A DNA stretch of 62,630 bases, from contig JAFYME010000044.1 of assembly GCA_017556765.1 (NCBI GenBank), positions 1-62,630 of the forward strand. Reading direction: 5' to 3'. Source of the DNA: Bacteroidales bacterium. Its GTDB lineage: Bacteria; Bacteroidota; Bacteroidia; Bacteroidales; UBA932. The notes beneath the pieces are model-generated. The model did not search any database. It was not told where the DNA came from and saw only the letters and a list, made by a program, of their open reading frames with translations. Made by a program: the position numbers and the translations under genes. This document shows, one piece after another, positions 1 to 9,688 of the stretch. The first letter of the stretch is position 1. Every line of letters starts with the position of its first letter.

Positions 1-83
1 ACAGGAGGTCTTCCCCATCCCTGGGCAAAGACTGAAGCCGCACCCATCATGAGGGTAAGGGCAATCATTGAGATTTTTTTCAT
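1..83 (-). CDS. Secreted protein, N-terminal fragment only
   Basis: The gene runs off the left edge. The minus strand opens with ATG at 83 and reads a classic signal peptide: basic start (MKK), a hydrophobic stretch, and a cleavage site near FAQ, followed by GWGRPP. Only 27 codons are visible, so the mature protein cannot be identified. It is divergent from the porin gene at 236, and about 150 bp of intergenic DNA separates them. Exported or periplasmic location is supported; function is unknown. Confidence 0.6.
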   Translation of the reverse strand, partial: MKKISMIALTLMMGAASVFAQGWGRPP

Positions 84-182
84 GAATAATGCTATTAGTG
101 TTATTAGGTAATTTCTTTACAATACAAATATAGACGTAAAAGCCGGCACTCGGTTTAATAAATGAACTTTTTATTTGCAAAA

Positions 183-214
183 TTGTATCATGAAACGGAA
201 TTTTCATACATTTG
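183..214 (+). promoter_or_regulatory. Bacteroidetes-type promoter of the porin operon
   Basis: TTG at 183-185 and TACATTTG at 207-214 are separated by 21 nt and match the Bacteroidetes pattern TTTG / TAnnTTTG. The predicted start of transcription near 220 leaves a short leader before the ATG at 236. Confidence 0.5.
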
Positions 215-235
215 CATATACTAAACACCTAACTT

Positions 236-1267
236 ATGAAACGCATAATGCTTTTGGCCCTCATGATGCTCATCCCCGCATTCATGCAGGCACAGGAAAA
301 CGGATTGGTAAATCTCAGGATCGAGGCTCGCCTCGACTACATGCAGGAGATGCGTCATGGAGAAACCGTCAACGACAATTCCGGATTCAAGGGAAGATAC
401 CTGAACATAAGGATGGACGGACAGCTTTCCGAACATTTCTCCTATTCATACCGTCAGAGGCTCAACAAGCCTAACAACAGCATCACCTTCTTCGACGCGA
501 CCGACTGGATACATCTTACATATACGAACAAGAACTGGAGCGTATCGGCCGGAAAGCAGGTAGTAGGCATCGGAGGATACGAATATGACGTAGCTCCTAT
601 CGACCTCTACATCTATTCTGAGTACTGGGGCAACATCCCATGCTTCAGGGTCGGAGTGAGCGGCACATATACCACTGACGACATGAATGACAAGTTCATG
701 TTTCAGTTCTGCGAGAGCCCTTTCCGCGGCCATGAGCTCAACATCAACAACGAGCAGATGTTCGCATACAATGCCGTATGGTACGGCACTCACGGCATCT
801 TCAGCAGCATATGGTCAGTGAACATGATGGAGTATCTCCCGGGAAAGTTCATGAACTACATCGCTCTCGGAAACAGATTTACTTTCGGAGATTTCCAGTT
901 TGACATCGACCTCATGAACAGAGCCGTAAGCACAAGGAACTTCTTCGGAAAGGACATGTCTTTCATGAGCAAGTTCATGTGGAAGCCGAGCGACCGCTTC
1001 AATGTATTCCTCATCGCGACTCACGACTTCAACCATGCTGACGAAATCGGCGACTGGTCGATCCTCCCGGGTACTCAGATCACAAGAGTCGGAGCCGGTC
1101 TCGAGTACTTCCCTCTCAAAAATTCACAGGACATCCGTCTTCACCTGAACTGCAGCTATTCGGACGGAGTGAACACCAATCCTGCAGGCCTTCTCTTCCC
1201 GCAGCAGACAGTTGTCGATGCCGGCGTGACATGGAGAATGGACCTTCTTAAGATCAAGCGTAAATAA
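236..1267 (+). CDS. Phosphate-selective porin O/P-like outer-membrane beta-barrel protein
   Basis: 343 residues with a signal peptide (MKRIMLLALMMLIPAFMQAQ) and then alternating aromatic/polar beta strands (SYSYRQRLN, WSVSAGKQVVGIGGYEYD, FNVFLIATHDFNHA) typical of 16-strand OprO/OprP-like barrels. It lacks a TonB box or plug, so passive diffusion of a small solute through the outer membrane is the likely role; the substrate cannot be told from sequence. It ends 18 bp before a Gate-domain membrane protein and may be co-transcribed with it and the SDR gene. A second protein of the same fold is at 58953-60170. Confidence 0.75.
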   Translation: MKRIMLLALMMLIPAFMQAQENGLVNLRIEARLDYMQEMRHGETVNDNSGFKGRYLNIRMDGQLSEHFSYSYRQRLNKPNNSITFFDATDWIHLTYTNKNWSVSAGKQVVGIGGYEYDVAPIDLYIYSEYWGNIPCFRVGVSGTYTTDDMNDKFMFQFCESPFRGHELNINNEQMFAYNAVWYGTHGIFSSIWSVNMMEYLPGKFMNYIALGNRFTFGDFQFDIDLMNRAVSTRNFFGKDMSFMSKFMWKPSDRFNVFLIATHDFNHADEIGDWSILPGTQITRVGAGLEYFPLKNSQDIRLHLNCSYSDGVNTNPAGLLFPQQTVVDAGVTWRMDLLKIKRK

Positions 1268-1285
1268 CACTACAACATACTGTCA

Positions 1286-2434
1286 ATGAAATCCTTACTA
1301 CGCAAGCTCCAGCGACTGGTTCCGTCCGGAGTGACATGTCTTCTGATCGTATTCGGACTGTTTGCATACCTCGGTTCGAAGATGGGTACGGCCAACATGC
1401 TGAACACATTGATGAACACGGCCCACGACCTGCTCCTCAACACGGTATTCTACATCATGGCCATATGTGTCATTACCGGAGCGATAGGACGCATCTTTGT
1501 CGAATTCGGCGTGGTAAGACTGCTTGAAAAGCTTCTCAGACCTCTGATGAAGCCGCTTTTCAACCTCCCGGGAGTTGCAGCTCTTGGAGCGATCCTGACA
1601 TTCCTTTCAGACAATCCTGCGATCATTTCGCTCGCTCAGGACAAGCAGTTCAGCAGCTATTTCAAGAAGTACCAGTTCATCTCGCTGACCAACTTCGGCA
1701 CAGCATTCGGAATGGGACTTCTCGTGATAGTGTTCATGGTAGGCCAGGGATTCTACTCAGAGCCTTTCATCGGCCTTTTCGGAGCCGTCTGCGGCTGCAT
1801 CGTATCTACAAGACTCATGCAGAGATTCGTCATCAAGGCTTACCCTGAATATAAGGAAGAGAATGTATGCGAAGATACTGAGGAAACCCATAAGGACCTT
1901 AAGATCGAGAGACGCCCTATGTTCCAGAGGATTCTGGACTCCCTGCTTGACGGAGGACGCACCGGAGTGGACGTAGGTATAGCGATCATCCCTGGAGTGC
2001 TCATCATCTCTACTCTCGTGATGCTCCTGACCTTCGGTCCGGACTCAGCTACAGGCGAATACAACGGTGCAGCATACCAGGGCGTAGGCCTTCTTCCATG
2101 GGTCGGAGGCAAGCTCGGATTCCTTTTCAAATGGCTCTTCGGATTTACCGATCCGCACCTCATAGCCTTCCCTATCACAGCTCTCGGAGCTGTAGGAGCA
2201 GCCCTCGGACTTGTTCCTAACTTCATGGCAGCCGGATGGATCGACGGAAACGCCATAGCTGTCTTCACCGCAATCGGAATGTGCTGGAGCGGATATCTCA
2301 GCACTCATACTGCAATGCTTGACACACTCGGTTACCGCAAGCTCACATCAAAGGCGATCCTTGCCCACACCATAGGCGGTCTTGTCGCAGCCATAGTCGC
2401 ACATTGGGGTTACATGCTTTTCTCACTCATCTAA
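1286..2434 (+). CDS. Nucleoside-recognition (Gate) domain integral membrane protein
   Basis: 382 residues, about 9-10 hydrophobic segments, with two Gate-like halves: residues about 50-170 (GAIGRIFVEFGVVRLLEKLL, FLSDNPAIISLAQ) and about 225-382 (GVDVGIAIIPGVLIISTLVM ... GYLSTHTAMLDTLGYRK). A cytoplasmic charged loop lies at about 190-215. The Gate fold is found in nucleoside transporters and spore-maturation-like proteins; the cargo is unknown. It sits between the porin (18 bp upstream) and an SDR enzyme (4 bp downstream), so a shared uptake or catabolic role is plausible but inferred. Confidence 0.6.
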   Translation: MKSLLRKLQRLVPSGVTCLLIVFGLFAYLGSKMGTANMLNTLMNTAHDLLLNTVFYIMAICVITGAIGRIFVEFGVVRLLEKLLRPLMKPLFNLPGVAALGAILTFLSDNPAIISLAQDKQFSSYFKKYQFISLTNFGTAFGMGLLVIVFMVGQGFYSEPFIGLFGAVCGCIVSTRLMQRFVIKAYPEYKEENVCEDTEETHKDLKIERRPMFQRILDSLLDGGRTGVDVGIAIIPGVLIISTLVMLLTFGPDSATGEYNGAAYQGVGLLPWVGGKLGFLFKWLFGFTDPHLIAFPITALGAVGAALGLVPNFMAAGWIDGNAIAVFTAIGMCWSGYLSTHTAMLDTLGYRKLTSKAILAHTIGGLVAAIVAHWGYMLFSLI

Positions 2435-2438
2435 GCGT

Positions 2439-3149
2439 ATGGAAAATACTTTCAAAGACAAGGTCGTCGTCGTCACAGGCGGCGCCCAGGGCATCGGCAG
2501 ATGCATTGCGGAGGAATTCACGAAAGCCGGCGCGCACGTCTGCGTGATCGACAAGCAGGCCGGTGACCACTATGTCGGAGACATATCTGACAAAGGCACA
2601 CTGGAGACATTTGCAGCCTATGTCATAGCTAAATACGGCAAGATCGATGTACTGGTAAACAATGCCCTTCCGATCATGAGGGGTATCGACGAATGTTCAT
2701 ATGAAGAGTTCCAGTACGCTCTGAGCGTGGGAGTCACAGCTCCTTTCTACCTTGCAAAGCTGTTCTCCAAGCATTTCACCCAAGGCGCGAGCATCATAAA
2801 CATCTCATCTTCCCGCGACCGCATGAGCCAGCCTCAGACAGAGAGTTACACGGCTGCCAAAGGAGGCATCGCAGCTCTCACCCACGCTCTGGCGGTAAGC
2901 TTCGCCGGAAAGGTCCGCGTAAACTCGATCTCACCGGGATGGATAGACACTTCATATCAGGTCTACGAAGGCCCTGACGCCGCCCAGCAGCCATGCGGAC
3001 GCGTCGGAAACCCTCTCGACATCGCCAACATGGTCATGTATCTGAGTACAGAAAAAGCCGGGTTCATTTCCGGCGAAAACATATGCATCGACGGCGGAAT
3101 GACCCGACTTATGATATATCATGGAGATAACGGCTGGAAACTTGAGTAA
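2439..3149 (+). CDS. SDR-family NAD(P)-dependent oxidoreductase
   Basis: 236 residues, the normal size of a classical short-chain dehydrogenase. The N-terminal Rossmann motif TGGAQGIG (residues about 12-19), the NNA motif (about 89-91) and the catalytic S-x12-YxxxK signature (INISSS ... SYTAAKGG) are all present, as is the C-terminal SGENICIDGG segment. The substrate is not predictable. It starts 4 bp after the Gate-domain gene, so the two are very likely translated from one message. The coding end forms part of a terminator hairpin. Confidence 0.8.
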   Translation: MENTFKDKVVVVTGGAQGIGRCIAEEFTKAGAHVCVIDKQAGDHYVGDISDKGTLETFAAYVIAKYGKIDVLVNNALPIMRGIDECSYEEFQYALSVGVTAPFYLAKLFSKHFTQGASIINISSSRDRMSQPQTESYTAAKGGIAALTHALAVSFAGKVRVNSISPGWIDTSYQVYEGPDAAQQPCGRVGNPLDIANMVMYLSTEKAGFISGENICIDGGMTRLMIYHGDNGWKLE

Positions 3150-3160
3150 CCAGCCGTTAT
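3127..3160. terminator. Bidirectional terminator between the SDR gene and the GH operon
   Basis: Perfect 11-bp stem, ATAACGGCTGG at 3127-3137 with CCAGCCGTTAT at 3150-3160, 12-nt loop containing the SDR stop codon, followed on the plus strand by a T-rich tract. It separates convergent genes. Confidence 0.7.
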
Positions 3161-3164
3161 TTCT

Positions 3165-5699
3165 TTATTTATTCAGAGCTGCAGCAACTTCCTCGCATGC
3201 AAGTGAAAGCATCACGTATGGAGGAACTGTACCTGTACAGCACTCGTTCTCACCCCAGAGGAAAGGATAGTCGTCCTTATGCTCCATGTAATCAGGATTC
3301 ATGATCATGATACCAGGAACGATACCGCCTGGGATCACTGTATAATCCGCTCTGTTGTTTCCGTAAGCCACCTTCTTTGTGTTTACGCCAACAGATGTAA
3401 CGAATGATACATTAGATACAGGATGGCATCCATAAAGGAAGTTAAGGCCTGAAAGAACCATCTCAGGATCGATCATGTTAGGGAAATACTTCCATACCAT
3501 GTAGTTGTTGAATGCCCATGAGATCACAGAACCGTTACCTCCCCAGCCGCGTCCGGTCACAGGGACTCCGTATGGAGTAGACTGTGCTGTAGCCTTCTGA
3601 GCCTTCACGAATGCAGGTACAGCCGCCTTTACCTTCTTCTGGAAGTTCTTGTCCATATGAGGATAGAGAGAAAGAGCTGTATTGAGGTTTGGTCTTTCGC
3701 CGGTAAGCTGAGCAAGAACCTTGTCATAGAAGAAGTCCTTGTACTTCTGCTCTCCGGTTGTGAGCCAGAGCTGGATAGCTGCATTGATGCGTCCGTCACC
3801 TCTCATACGACGTCCGTCACCCTGATTGTTCGCAGGATCTGCCGCCTCGAAATTCTCGTCCCAGAGCTTTACAGCAAGGGCAAGAGACTTCTCGGCAACT
3901 TCCGGTCTGTACTCCTTGAGGACACGTGCAGCAGAAGCCATGGCAGCGATTGTGGACATCTGTCCTGCAGGGCTGTAATTGCTTGTGAAAGCGACGCGGT
4001 CGTCACGAGTACCTGATGTCTGGCCATAGATCTGATATGGCTGGAGAGCCGGGTTGTAAAGGAATCCGTCAGTCTGCGAACCACCGTCACCAAGGAACGG
4101 ATACTGCCACATGTTGACCTGGACGATACCCTGAGCCACGAAACCGATATTCTCCACCTGAGCGATGAGATTGATGACACCATGCTCTACCTGCTGGATC
4201 ACGTCAGGAGTTCCGTCAGGACGGTGCATGTCCACGAACTGAGTCTTCTGGTCGATGAATGTCTGGTCTCTCTCAGGATTGAACTTCTCCCAGAGGTCTG
4301 AAAGCTGTGATGTCATACCGATGACGGTACCGGCCTGGATGTCGAAATCACCGGCATCATACCATGCGCCTACTCCGAGACCAGGGATGTGCTCCCATGG
4401 CTCATAGTCAGTAAATGTCTCAGGGCCAGACCTGTAGCCATCATGCATCTCGAAGTTTACAGGAGCCTGGAGAGCGTCGTCTACGTTCGAAAGGTCATGC
4501 CATATACGATATGCTTCCTTCACCCTCATATGGTCCATCTGAGCAGGAAGCCATACGTCCATTGTAGTGTGCCACTTGCCTGCATAAACGTCCTTGCTGA
4601 TAGGGAAAGCATTCGACTTGAAGCCGTCATACTCGATATAGTAAAGACCTGGCTTTGTAACCTTTGTGAAGTCGATGAGGGCATAGTTGTATCTGCTGTT
4701 GAACACACCCCACTCCTTTACTGCAGGCTGGAGAACTACAACATCATTTCCATTCTCATCGATCCTGTGGATCTTGGCCTTTGCAGCAACCTTTGAGTTC
4801 TTGTCAAGCTCGACTACTGAAACCTTCTTCTGCGCTGGAGTATAACCGATCTGAGAGATACCGATGTTTGGATCTCTTCTCCACTGAGGATCATATGAAG
4901 GAACCACTGTCCACTCGAGAACCTTTCCGGTCTTGCCGCCAGGAAGGAATGAACGTACCACGAAAGTACCGTTCTGAGAAAGGTTTCTGCCGTCATAGAG
5001 GTTGATCTCCGAGTCAGATGTGAATGTGACGCGAAGGTCGTCATCTTCCGGAGCGAGAACAAGGTTGTTGCCGGTAGCTATAGGATGAGCCACGAGGAAC
5101 TCTCCACGTCCGCGGTCGTCGAATGTAGAAAGACCGAAGATCTGAGTGACCTTCTCCTCCACCGGTCTTGCGTCAACAGAACTTGCCGGATGACGCGGAA
5201 GGATTGCAGACTTTCCGTTCATCATATAGGTCTTTCCGAAATATGGCGCAGGGAAGAACTCCATGTTCAATCCCGCTTTGCCTACAAGCTCTGCCGGTAC
5301 CGGCTTGTCGAGATAAACCGCCATCTTCACGCCCTTCTCGGCTGGAGACACCTTGATAGAATAATTGAAGTCATACTGCTTATAGACGAAGTCCACTGTA
5401 ATGGTGTTGGACGCCTTGTCGACTGTCCTTTCCACAAGCTCCGCATAGATGTCCCACTGCTCCGGAGTGTTCATCAGACGTACTCCTCCGCCTGTGGAAA
5501 TGCGCTCTCCGCGCTGGATGATCTCAATACCGGCAGTCTTCTCGTCGCAGAAGATTCCGTTGTACTGATTACTGAATACCAGAACGTTAGCTCCGTTCAC
5601 CTCGAAATAATCAAGCTCGTTCAGCTTGTATTCCTGAGCATGGGCTGACGTCCATGAAAGAATCGTGCCCAATATCAATAAAATGTATCTGTTTCTCAT
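3165..5699 (-). CDS. Glycoside hydrolase family 9 enzyme (first copy), secreted
   Basis: 844 residues with signal peptide (cleavage near AHAQ), an N-terminal region of about 270 residues, an immunoglobulin-like cellulase N-domain (about 280-380, ISQIGYTPAQKKV) and a GH9 (alpha/alpha)6 barrel. The catalytic DAGD motif is GAWYDAGDFD at 444-453 (D448, D451); the C-terminal acid region is WGENECC at 815-821. GH9 enzymes are mostly endo-beta-1,4-glucanases, but related Bacteroidetes members also act on other beta-glucans or as exo-glucosidases, so specificity stays open. It is the last gene of a five-gene operon, 9 bp after its paralogue. Confidence 0.8.
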   Translation of the reverse strand: MRNRYILLILGTILSWTSAHAQEYKLNELDYFEVNGANVLVFSNQYNGIFCDEKTAGIEIIQRGERISTGGGVRLMNTPEQWDIYAELVERTVDKASNTITVDFVYKQYDFNYSIKVSPAEKGVKMAVYLDKPVPAELVGKAGLNMEFFPAPYFGKTYMMNGKSAILPRHPASSVDARPVEEKVTQIFGLSTFDDRGRGEFLVAHPIATGNNLVLAPEDDDLRVTFTSDSEINLYDGRNLSQNGTFVVRSFLPGGKTGKVLEWTVVPSYDPQWRRDPNIGISQIGYTPAQKKVSVVELDKNSKVAAKAKIHRIDENGNDVVVLQPAVKEWGVFNSRYNYALIDFTKVTKPGLYYIEYDGFKSNAFPISKDVYAGKWHTTMDVWLPAQMDHMRVKEAYRIWHDLSNVDDALQAPVNFEMHDGYRSGPETFTDYEPWEHIPGLGVGAWYDAGDFDIQAGTVIGMTSQLSDLWEKFNPERDQTFIDQKTQFVDMHRPDGTPDVIQQVEHGVINLIAQVENIGFVAQGIVQVNMWQYPFLGDGGSQTDGFLYNPALQPYQIYGQTSGTRDDRVAFTSNYSPAGQMSTIAAMASAARVLKEYRPEVAEKSLALAVKLWDENFEAADPANNQGDGRRMRGDGRINAAIQLWLTTGEQKYKDFFYDKVLAQLTGERPNLNTALSLYPHMDKNFQKKVKAAVPAFVKAQKATAQSTPYGVPVTGRGWGGNGSVISWAFNNYMVWKYFPNMIDPEMVLSGLNFLYGCHPVSNVSFVTSVGVNTKKVAYGNNRADYTVIPGGIVPGIMIMNPDYMEHKDDYPFLWGENECCTGTVPPYVMLSLACEEVAAALNK

Positions 5700-5708
5700 A
5701 GTATGGTC

Positions 5709-8297
5709 TTATTTGTTCAAAGCCTTTGTGATCTCCTCTGCACCAAGGGTGAGCATAACGAAGTTAGGTACATTACGTGTACAGCACTCGTTCTCGCCCC
5801 AAAGGAATGGATAGTCATCCTTGTTCTCCATGAAGTCCGGATTCATGATAAGAAGGCCTGGAACGATACCGCCAGGGATTACAGTATAATCCGCACGGTT
5901 GGTTCCATAAGCGACATTCTTTGTGTTGACTCCGACTGAATTCACGAATGAAACATTTGAATACGGGTGACGTCCGAAGATGAAATGCATACCGTTGAGA
6001 ACAAGCTCAGGGTCGATCATATCAGGGAAGTACTTCCATACGAGATAGTTGTTGTATGCCCAGTTGAGAGCGACCTCGGTACCGCCCCATCCACGTCCCT
6101 GTACTGGAACTCCGTATGGATTCTCGGCAGCTATCGCTTCCACTGACTTCACATATGCAGGAACTGCTGCCTTCACCGCTGCCTTGAATTCGTCGTCAAG
6201 GAGAGGATAAAGTTCGAGGGCCGCACTGAGGTTAGGAGCACGGAATGATCCACCCTGGCCTCCATGCTGTTGCTGAGGCTGCTGAGTAAGCTGCTCCATG
6301 ACCTTAGGAAGGAAGAAATCCTTATACTTCTGCTCTCCTGCAGCCCTCCAGAGCTGGATTGCCGCAGAAGTCCTCTGCTCACCACGCATCCATCTGTTGT
6401 TCGAGTTCTGATTCTTTGAAGGATCTGCAGCCTCGAAATTCTCATCCCAAAGCTTCACGGCAAGCTTGAGCGCCTTTGCTGAAAGCTCAGGATTATAATC
6501 CTTCAATGCACGCGCAGCTGCTGCCATTGCAGCGATTGTAGACATCTGACCTGCAGGAGAATAGTTTCCTGTGAATGCGAAACGGTCATCACATGTACCT
6601 GATGTTCCGCCTACTATCGCATACGGCTGGAGAGCCGGGTTGTACACATATCCGTCGGTCTGCGAAGCGCCGTCACCGATATGGACATACTGCCATGTAT
6701 TTCCCTGCACGATACCCTGCGCAACGAATCCGATGTTCTCTACCTGTGCGATGAGATTGAGCAGACCATGCTCGCACTGCTGAAGTACGTCAGGCTGTCC
6801 ATCAGGACGATGTATGTCGACGAACTGAGTCTTCTGGTCGATGTATGTCTGGTCGCGGTCCTCTCCGAAGAGATCCCAAAGCAATGCGAACTGCGAAGTA
6901 AGTCCGATCACAGTACCCGACTGGATGTCGAAGTCTCCGGCATCATACCATGCTCCTACAGAAAGGCCAGGGATATGCTCGTAAGGCTTGTACTTGGTAT
7001 TTGTCTGGTCGCCCATCCTGTAACCGTCATGCATAGAGACATTGAGAGGTGCCTGGAGAGCATCGTCCATATTCGAACGGCCGTGCCATACCCTGTAGCC
7101 TTCCTTCACTTCCATATGGTCCATCTGAGCAGGAAGCCATACATCCATTGTAGTGTGCCACTTGTCACCATACACATTCTCCGCGATCGGGAATACATTT
7201 GAAGTATGATCGCCGAACTGAAGCACATAAAGACCCGGCTCCTTTACTGAAGTGAAGTCCACCTGAGCATAGTTGTAACGGTTGTAATATACACCCCATT
7301 CCTTTACAGCAGGCTCAGCAACCACACTGCGCTGGCCGTCTTCTGCGACACGGATGATCTTTGCCTTTGCAGGAAGCTTGTAGTTCTTGTCAAGCTCGAC
7401 TACAGCAACCTTCTTCTGTCCAGGAGTGTAACCTACCTGTGAGATACCGATGTTAGGCTCTCTGACCCACTGAGGATCAAATCCCTGCTCGATGTACCAC
7501 TCGACAACCTTACCTGTCTTTCCTTCAGGAAGGAACGACCTTACCACGAATGTACCGTTTGATGAGAGGTTACGTCCGTCATAAAGATTGATGTCAGACT
7601 CAGATTTGAATGTCACGCGGATATCCTTGTCTTCCGGAGCCATGACAAGAGTCTTTCCAGTTGCGATAGGATGAGCCACAAGGAATTCATCCCTCTTTCT
7701 GTCATCGAATGTAGAGTAGCTGTAGCCCTCGCCATAGATCTGTGTGATCTTCTCGGCAAGAGGACGGACTTCTGTATTTCCTGCCGGATGCTTAGGAAGG
7801 ATATCATATTTTCCATCCATCATGAATGACTTGCCGAAATAGGTCGCAGGGAAGAACTCCATGTTCACGCCCGCCTTTCCTACAAGCTCTGCAGGAAGCG
7901 GCTTGTCAAGATGTACAGCCATCGCAACGCCCTTGTCCTTGCCTGTAACCTTGATTGTAGCCCTGAAGTCATAGTCCGGATAATAAAGGACCACAGAGAT
8001 TGTATTGCCGTCCTTGTCAACGTTTCTGGACTCGAGAACAGGATAGATATCCCACTGCTCAGGTGTGTTCATCAGACGGATACCGCCGCCTGTGGCAATA
8101 CGCACACCCCTCTGGATGATTTCGATCGCTGCGGTCTTTTCATCGCAGAACATGCCGTTGTACTCATTGCTGTACACAAGGAAGTTCACTCCCCTGTCTT
8201 CAAAATACTCAAGATCGTTTACCTTGAGCGACTGTGCCGAGAGCATCGTACCTGCCAATGCCGTCAGCGCAGTTATAAGTAAAAATTTATATTTCAT
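5709..8297 (-). CDS. Glycoside hydrolase family 9 enzyme (second copy), secreted
   Basis: 862 residues, clearly paralogous to the neighbouring GH9 over its whole length. It has a signal peptide, an N-terminal extension of about 280 residues, an Ig-like domain (ISQVGYTPGQKKV) and a GH9 barrel with GAWYDAGDFD at 448-457 (D452, D455) and WGENECC at 833-839. It carries a Gln/Gly-rich insertion (QQPQQQHGGQGG) near residue 680 that the first copy lacks, probably a surface loop. The gap to GH43 upstream is 16 bp. Tandem duplication followed by divergence suggests the copies handle different chain lengths or linkages; this is inference. Confidence 0.8.
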   Translation of the reverse strand: MKYKFLLITALTALAGTMLSAQSLKVNDLEYFEDRGVNFLVYSNEYNGMFCDEKTAAIEIIQRGVRIATGGGIRLMNTPEQWDIYPVLESRNVDKDGNTISVVLYYPDYDFRATIKVTGKDKGVAMAVHLDKPLPAELVGKAGVNMEFFPATYFGKSFMMDGKYDILPKHPAGNTEVRPLAEKITQIYGEGYSYSTFDDRKRDEFLVAHPIATGKTLVMAPEDKDIRVTFKSESDINLYDGRNLSSNGTFVVRSFLPEGKTGKVVEWYIEQGFDPQWVREPNIGISQVGYTPGQKKVAVVELDKNYKLPAKAKIIRVAEDGQRSVVAEPAVKEWGVYYNRYNYAQVDFTSVKEPGLYVLQFGDHTSNVFPIAENVYGDKWHTTMDVWLPAQMDHMEVKEGYRVWHGRSNMDDALQAPLNVSMHDGYRMGDQTNTKYKPYEHIPGLSVGAWYDAGDFDIQSGTVIGLTSQFALLWDLFGEDRDQTYIDQKTQFVDIHRPDGQPDVLQQCEHGLLNLIAQVENIGFVAQGIVQGNTWQYVHIGDGASQTDGYVYNPALQPYAIVGGTSGTCDDRFAFTGNYSPAGQMSTIAAMAAAARALKDYNPELSAKALKLAVKLWDENFEAADPSKNQNSNNRWMRGEQRTSAAIQLWRAAGEQKYKDFFLPKVMEQLTQQPQQQHGGQGGSFRAPNLSAALELYPLLDDEFKAAVKAAVPAYVKSVEAIAAENPYGVPVQGRGWGGTEVALNWAYNNYLVWKYFPDMIDPELVLNGMHFIFGRHPYSNVSFVNSVGVNTKNVAYGTNRADYTVIPGGIVPGLLIMNPDFMENKDDYPFLWGENECCTRNVPNFVMLTLGAEEITKALNK

Positions 8298-8313
8298 AGT
8301 TTAAAAGTTATGA

Positions 8314-9678
8314 TTACTTCATCTGCCACCAGTCGAAGTCGAAGAGCTCCTCATCGCCTCCGCGGAAGAGGATGTAAACGTCATGTTTTCCTGTAACAGG
8401 ACGTCTGCTTCTAACTTCTACTGTCTGTTCAGCAGCTGTTCCGTCTACCTTCACAGTCGCAAACGGAGCATCGCTCAATGCGTTGAGATAGAACTCCACG
8501 GTACCAGGATTCTTGAAGTTCAGAGTCTTGACAGTCACCTGCTTAGGGCCTTCTGTGCCGAACTCTACTTCACGTATCTTGATCCAGTCTCCGTTGTCTA
8601 TCTTCCTTACATAGTGATCCTTTCCAGGAAGGCGGTCTGTCTTAAGACCCCAGCTGTGAGCCATGGTCTCTGCCTCTACCCTCTCGTATGGATTGAGCGT
8701 ACCTACAGGTGCAGGACCATTGTCTGTGAAAGGAATGAAAGGAATTGTTCCGTCTGGATTATATTTGAACTCCTCCACTGCTGCGGAGCGATGGAAACCG
8801 GCTCCGTTCGGAAGTTTTCCGTTGTGATAGAACATGTAGCTGTGTCCCTTGTATGTCACCTCACCGCCATGGATTGTGAATGAATTCACAGCCTCATCCA
8901 TGATGCGTCCGCGGTATGTCCACGGGCCGTTCACTGTCGGAGCTGTAGAGTATGCCATGTGCTCTGGAACACCGCCTGCAGGATATGTAAGGTAATAAAG
9001 ATCTCCTCTCTTCGAGATCCAAGGACCTTCCTCGAAACCTACCATCAGTTCCTCCTTGCCCTTGGCCCAGTTCATCTTCATTGACTGCGGGCCGAAGCAC
9101 TTAGGATCATGGAAACCAGGCACTTCCTGATATCCGTTCTTGAACGAGATCATGTCGTCATTGAGCTCTCCGTACCAGAGACCCTTGTTTCCCCAGAAGA
9201 GGTAAGCACGTCCGTCATCATCGATGAACACGGTCGGATCTATGAATGACCAGCCTGTAGCAAGAGGACCGCCGATTGCGTCGACATATGGTCCCTGAGG
9301 GTCATCAGCAACCGCTACAGCAAGCACATCGCTCTTGTTGGCGTCATTGAGACATACATACCAATACCATTTTCCGTTTCTTTCGATCGCCTGTGAAGCC
9401 CATGCGCGGTCGCCATGGAAAGCCCATTTGAATGTCTCGGTCGAAATCGGTGTTCCAAGATATGTCCAGTTGACCATGTCCTCTGTAGAGAAAACCTGCC
9501 AGTCGTTCATTTTGAAGTATGTAGCATCATCCTCGTCGTGTCCTGTGAACATGTAGAGCTTGTCGCCATGTACATAAGGGGCCGGATCCGGCGTATACGA
9601 GGTCGTGATGATCGGATTCTGGGCAAAACATGCAGCAGAAGCCAGAAAGAGTGCAGAAACTATAATTGTTTTTTTCAT
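8314..9678 (-). CDS. GH43 arabinofuranosidase/xylosidase with C-terminal CBM6-like domain
   Basis: 454 residues. A signal peptide is followed by a five-bladed GH43 propeller: catalytic base D31 in YTPDPAPYV, pKa-tuning D147 in FIDPTVFIDDDG, and acid E217 in GFEEGPW. From about residue 335 a CBM6-like beta-sandwich begins (RVEAETMAHSWG, DNGDWIKIREVEFG). GH43 enzymes remove arabinofuranose side chains or cut xylo-oligosaccharides; the CBM suggests polymer binding. It sits between GH51 and GH9 with gaps of 10 and 16 bp, in one xylan-directed operon. The exact subfamily cannot be set without a search. Confidence 0.85.
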   Translation of the reverse strand: MKKTIIVSALFLASAACFAQNPIITTSYTPDPAPYVHGDKLYMFTGHDEDDATYFKMNDWQVFSTEDMVNWTYLGTPISTETFKWAFHGDRAWASQAIERNGKWYWYVCLNDANKSDVLAVAVADDPQGPYVDAIGGPLATGWSFIDPTVFIDDDGRAYLFWGNKGLWYGELNDDMISFKNGYQEVPGFHDPKCFGPQSMKMNWAKGKEELMVGFEEGPWISKRGDLYYLTYPAGGVPEHMAYSTAPTVNGPWTYRGRIMDEAVNSFTIHGGEVTYKGHSYMFYHNGKLPNGAGFHRSAAVEEFKYNPDGTIPFIPFTDNGPAPVGTLNPYERVEAETMAHSWGLKTDRLPGKDHYVRKIDNGDWIKIREVEFGTEGPKQVTVKTLNFKNPGTVEFYLNALSDAPFATVKVDGTAAEQTVEVRSRRPVTGKHDVYILFRGGDEELFDFDWWQMK

Positions 9679-9688
9679 AGTATGTGAT

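Noticed and set aside
3657-5648. Plus-strand frames opposite the first GH9 gene
   Set aside because: No motif support; the minus strand holds the full GH9 enzyme.
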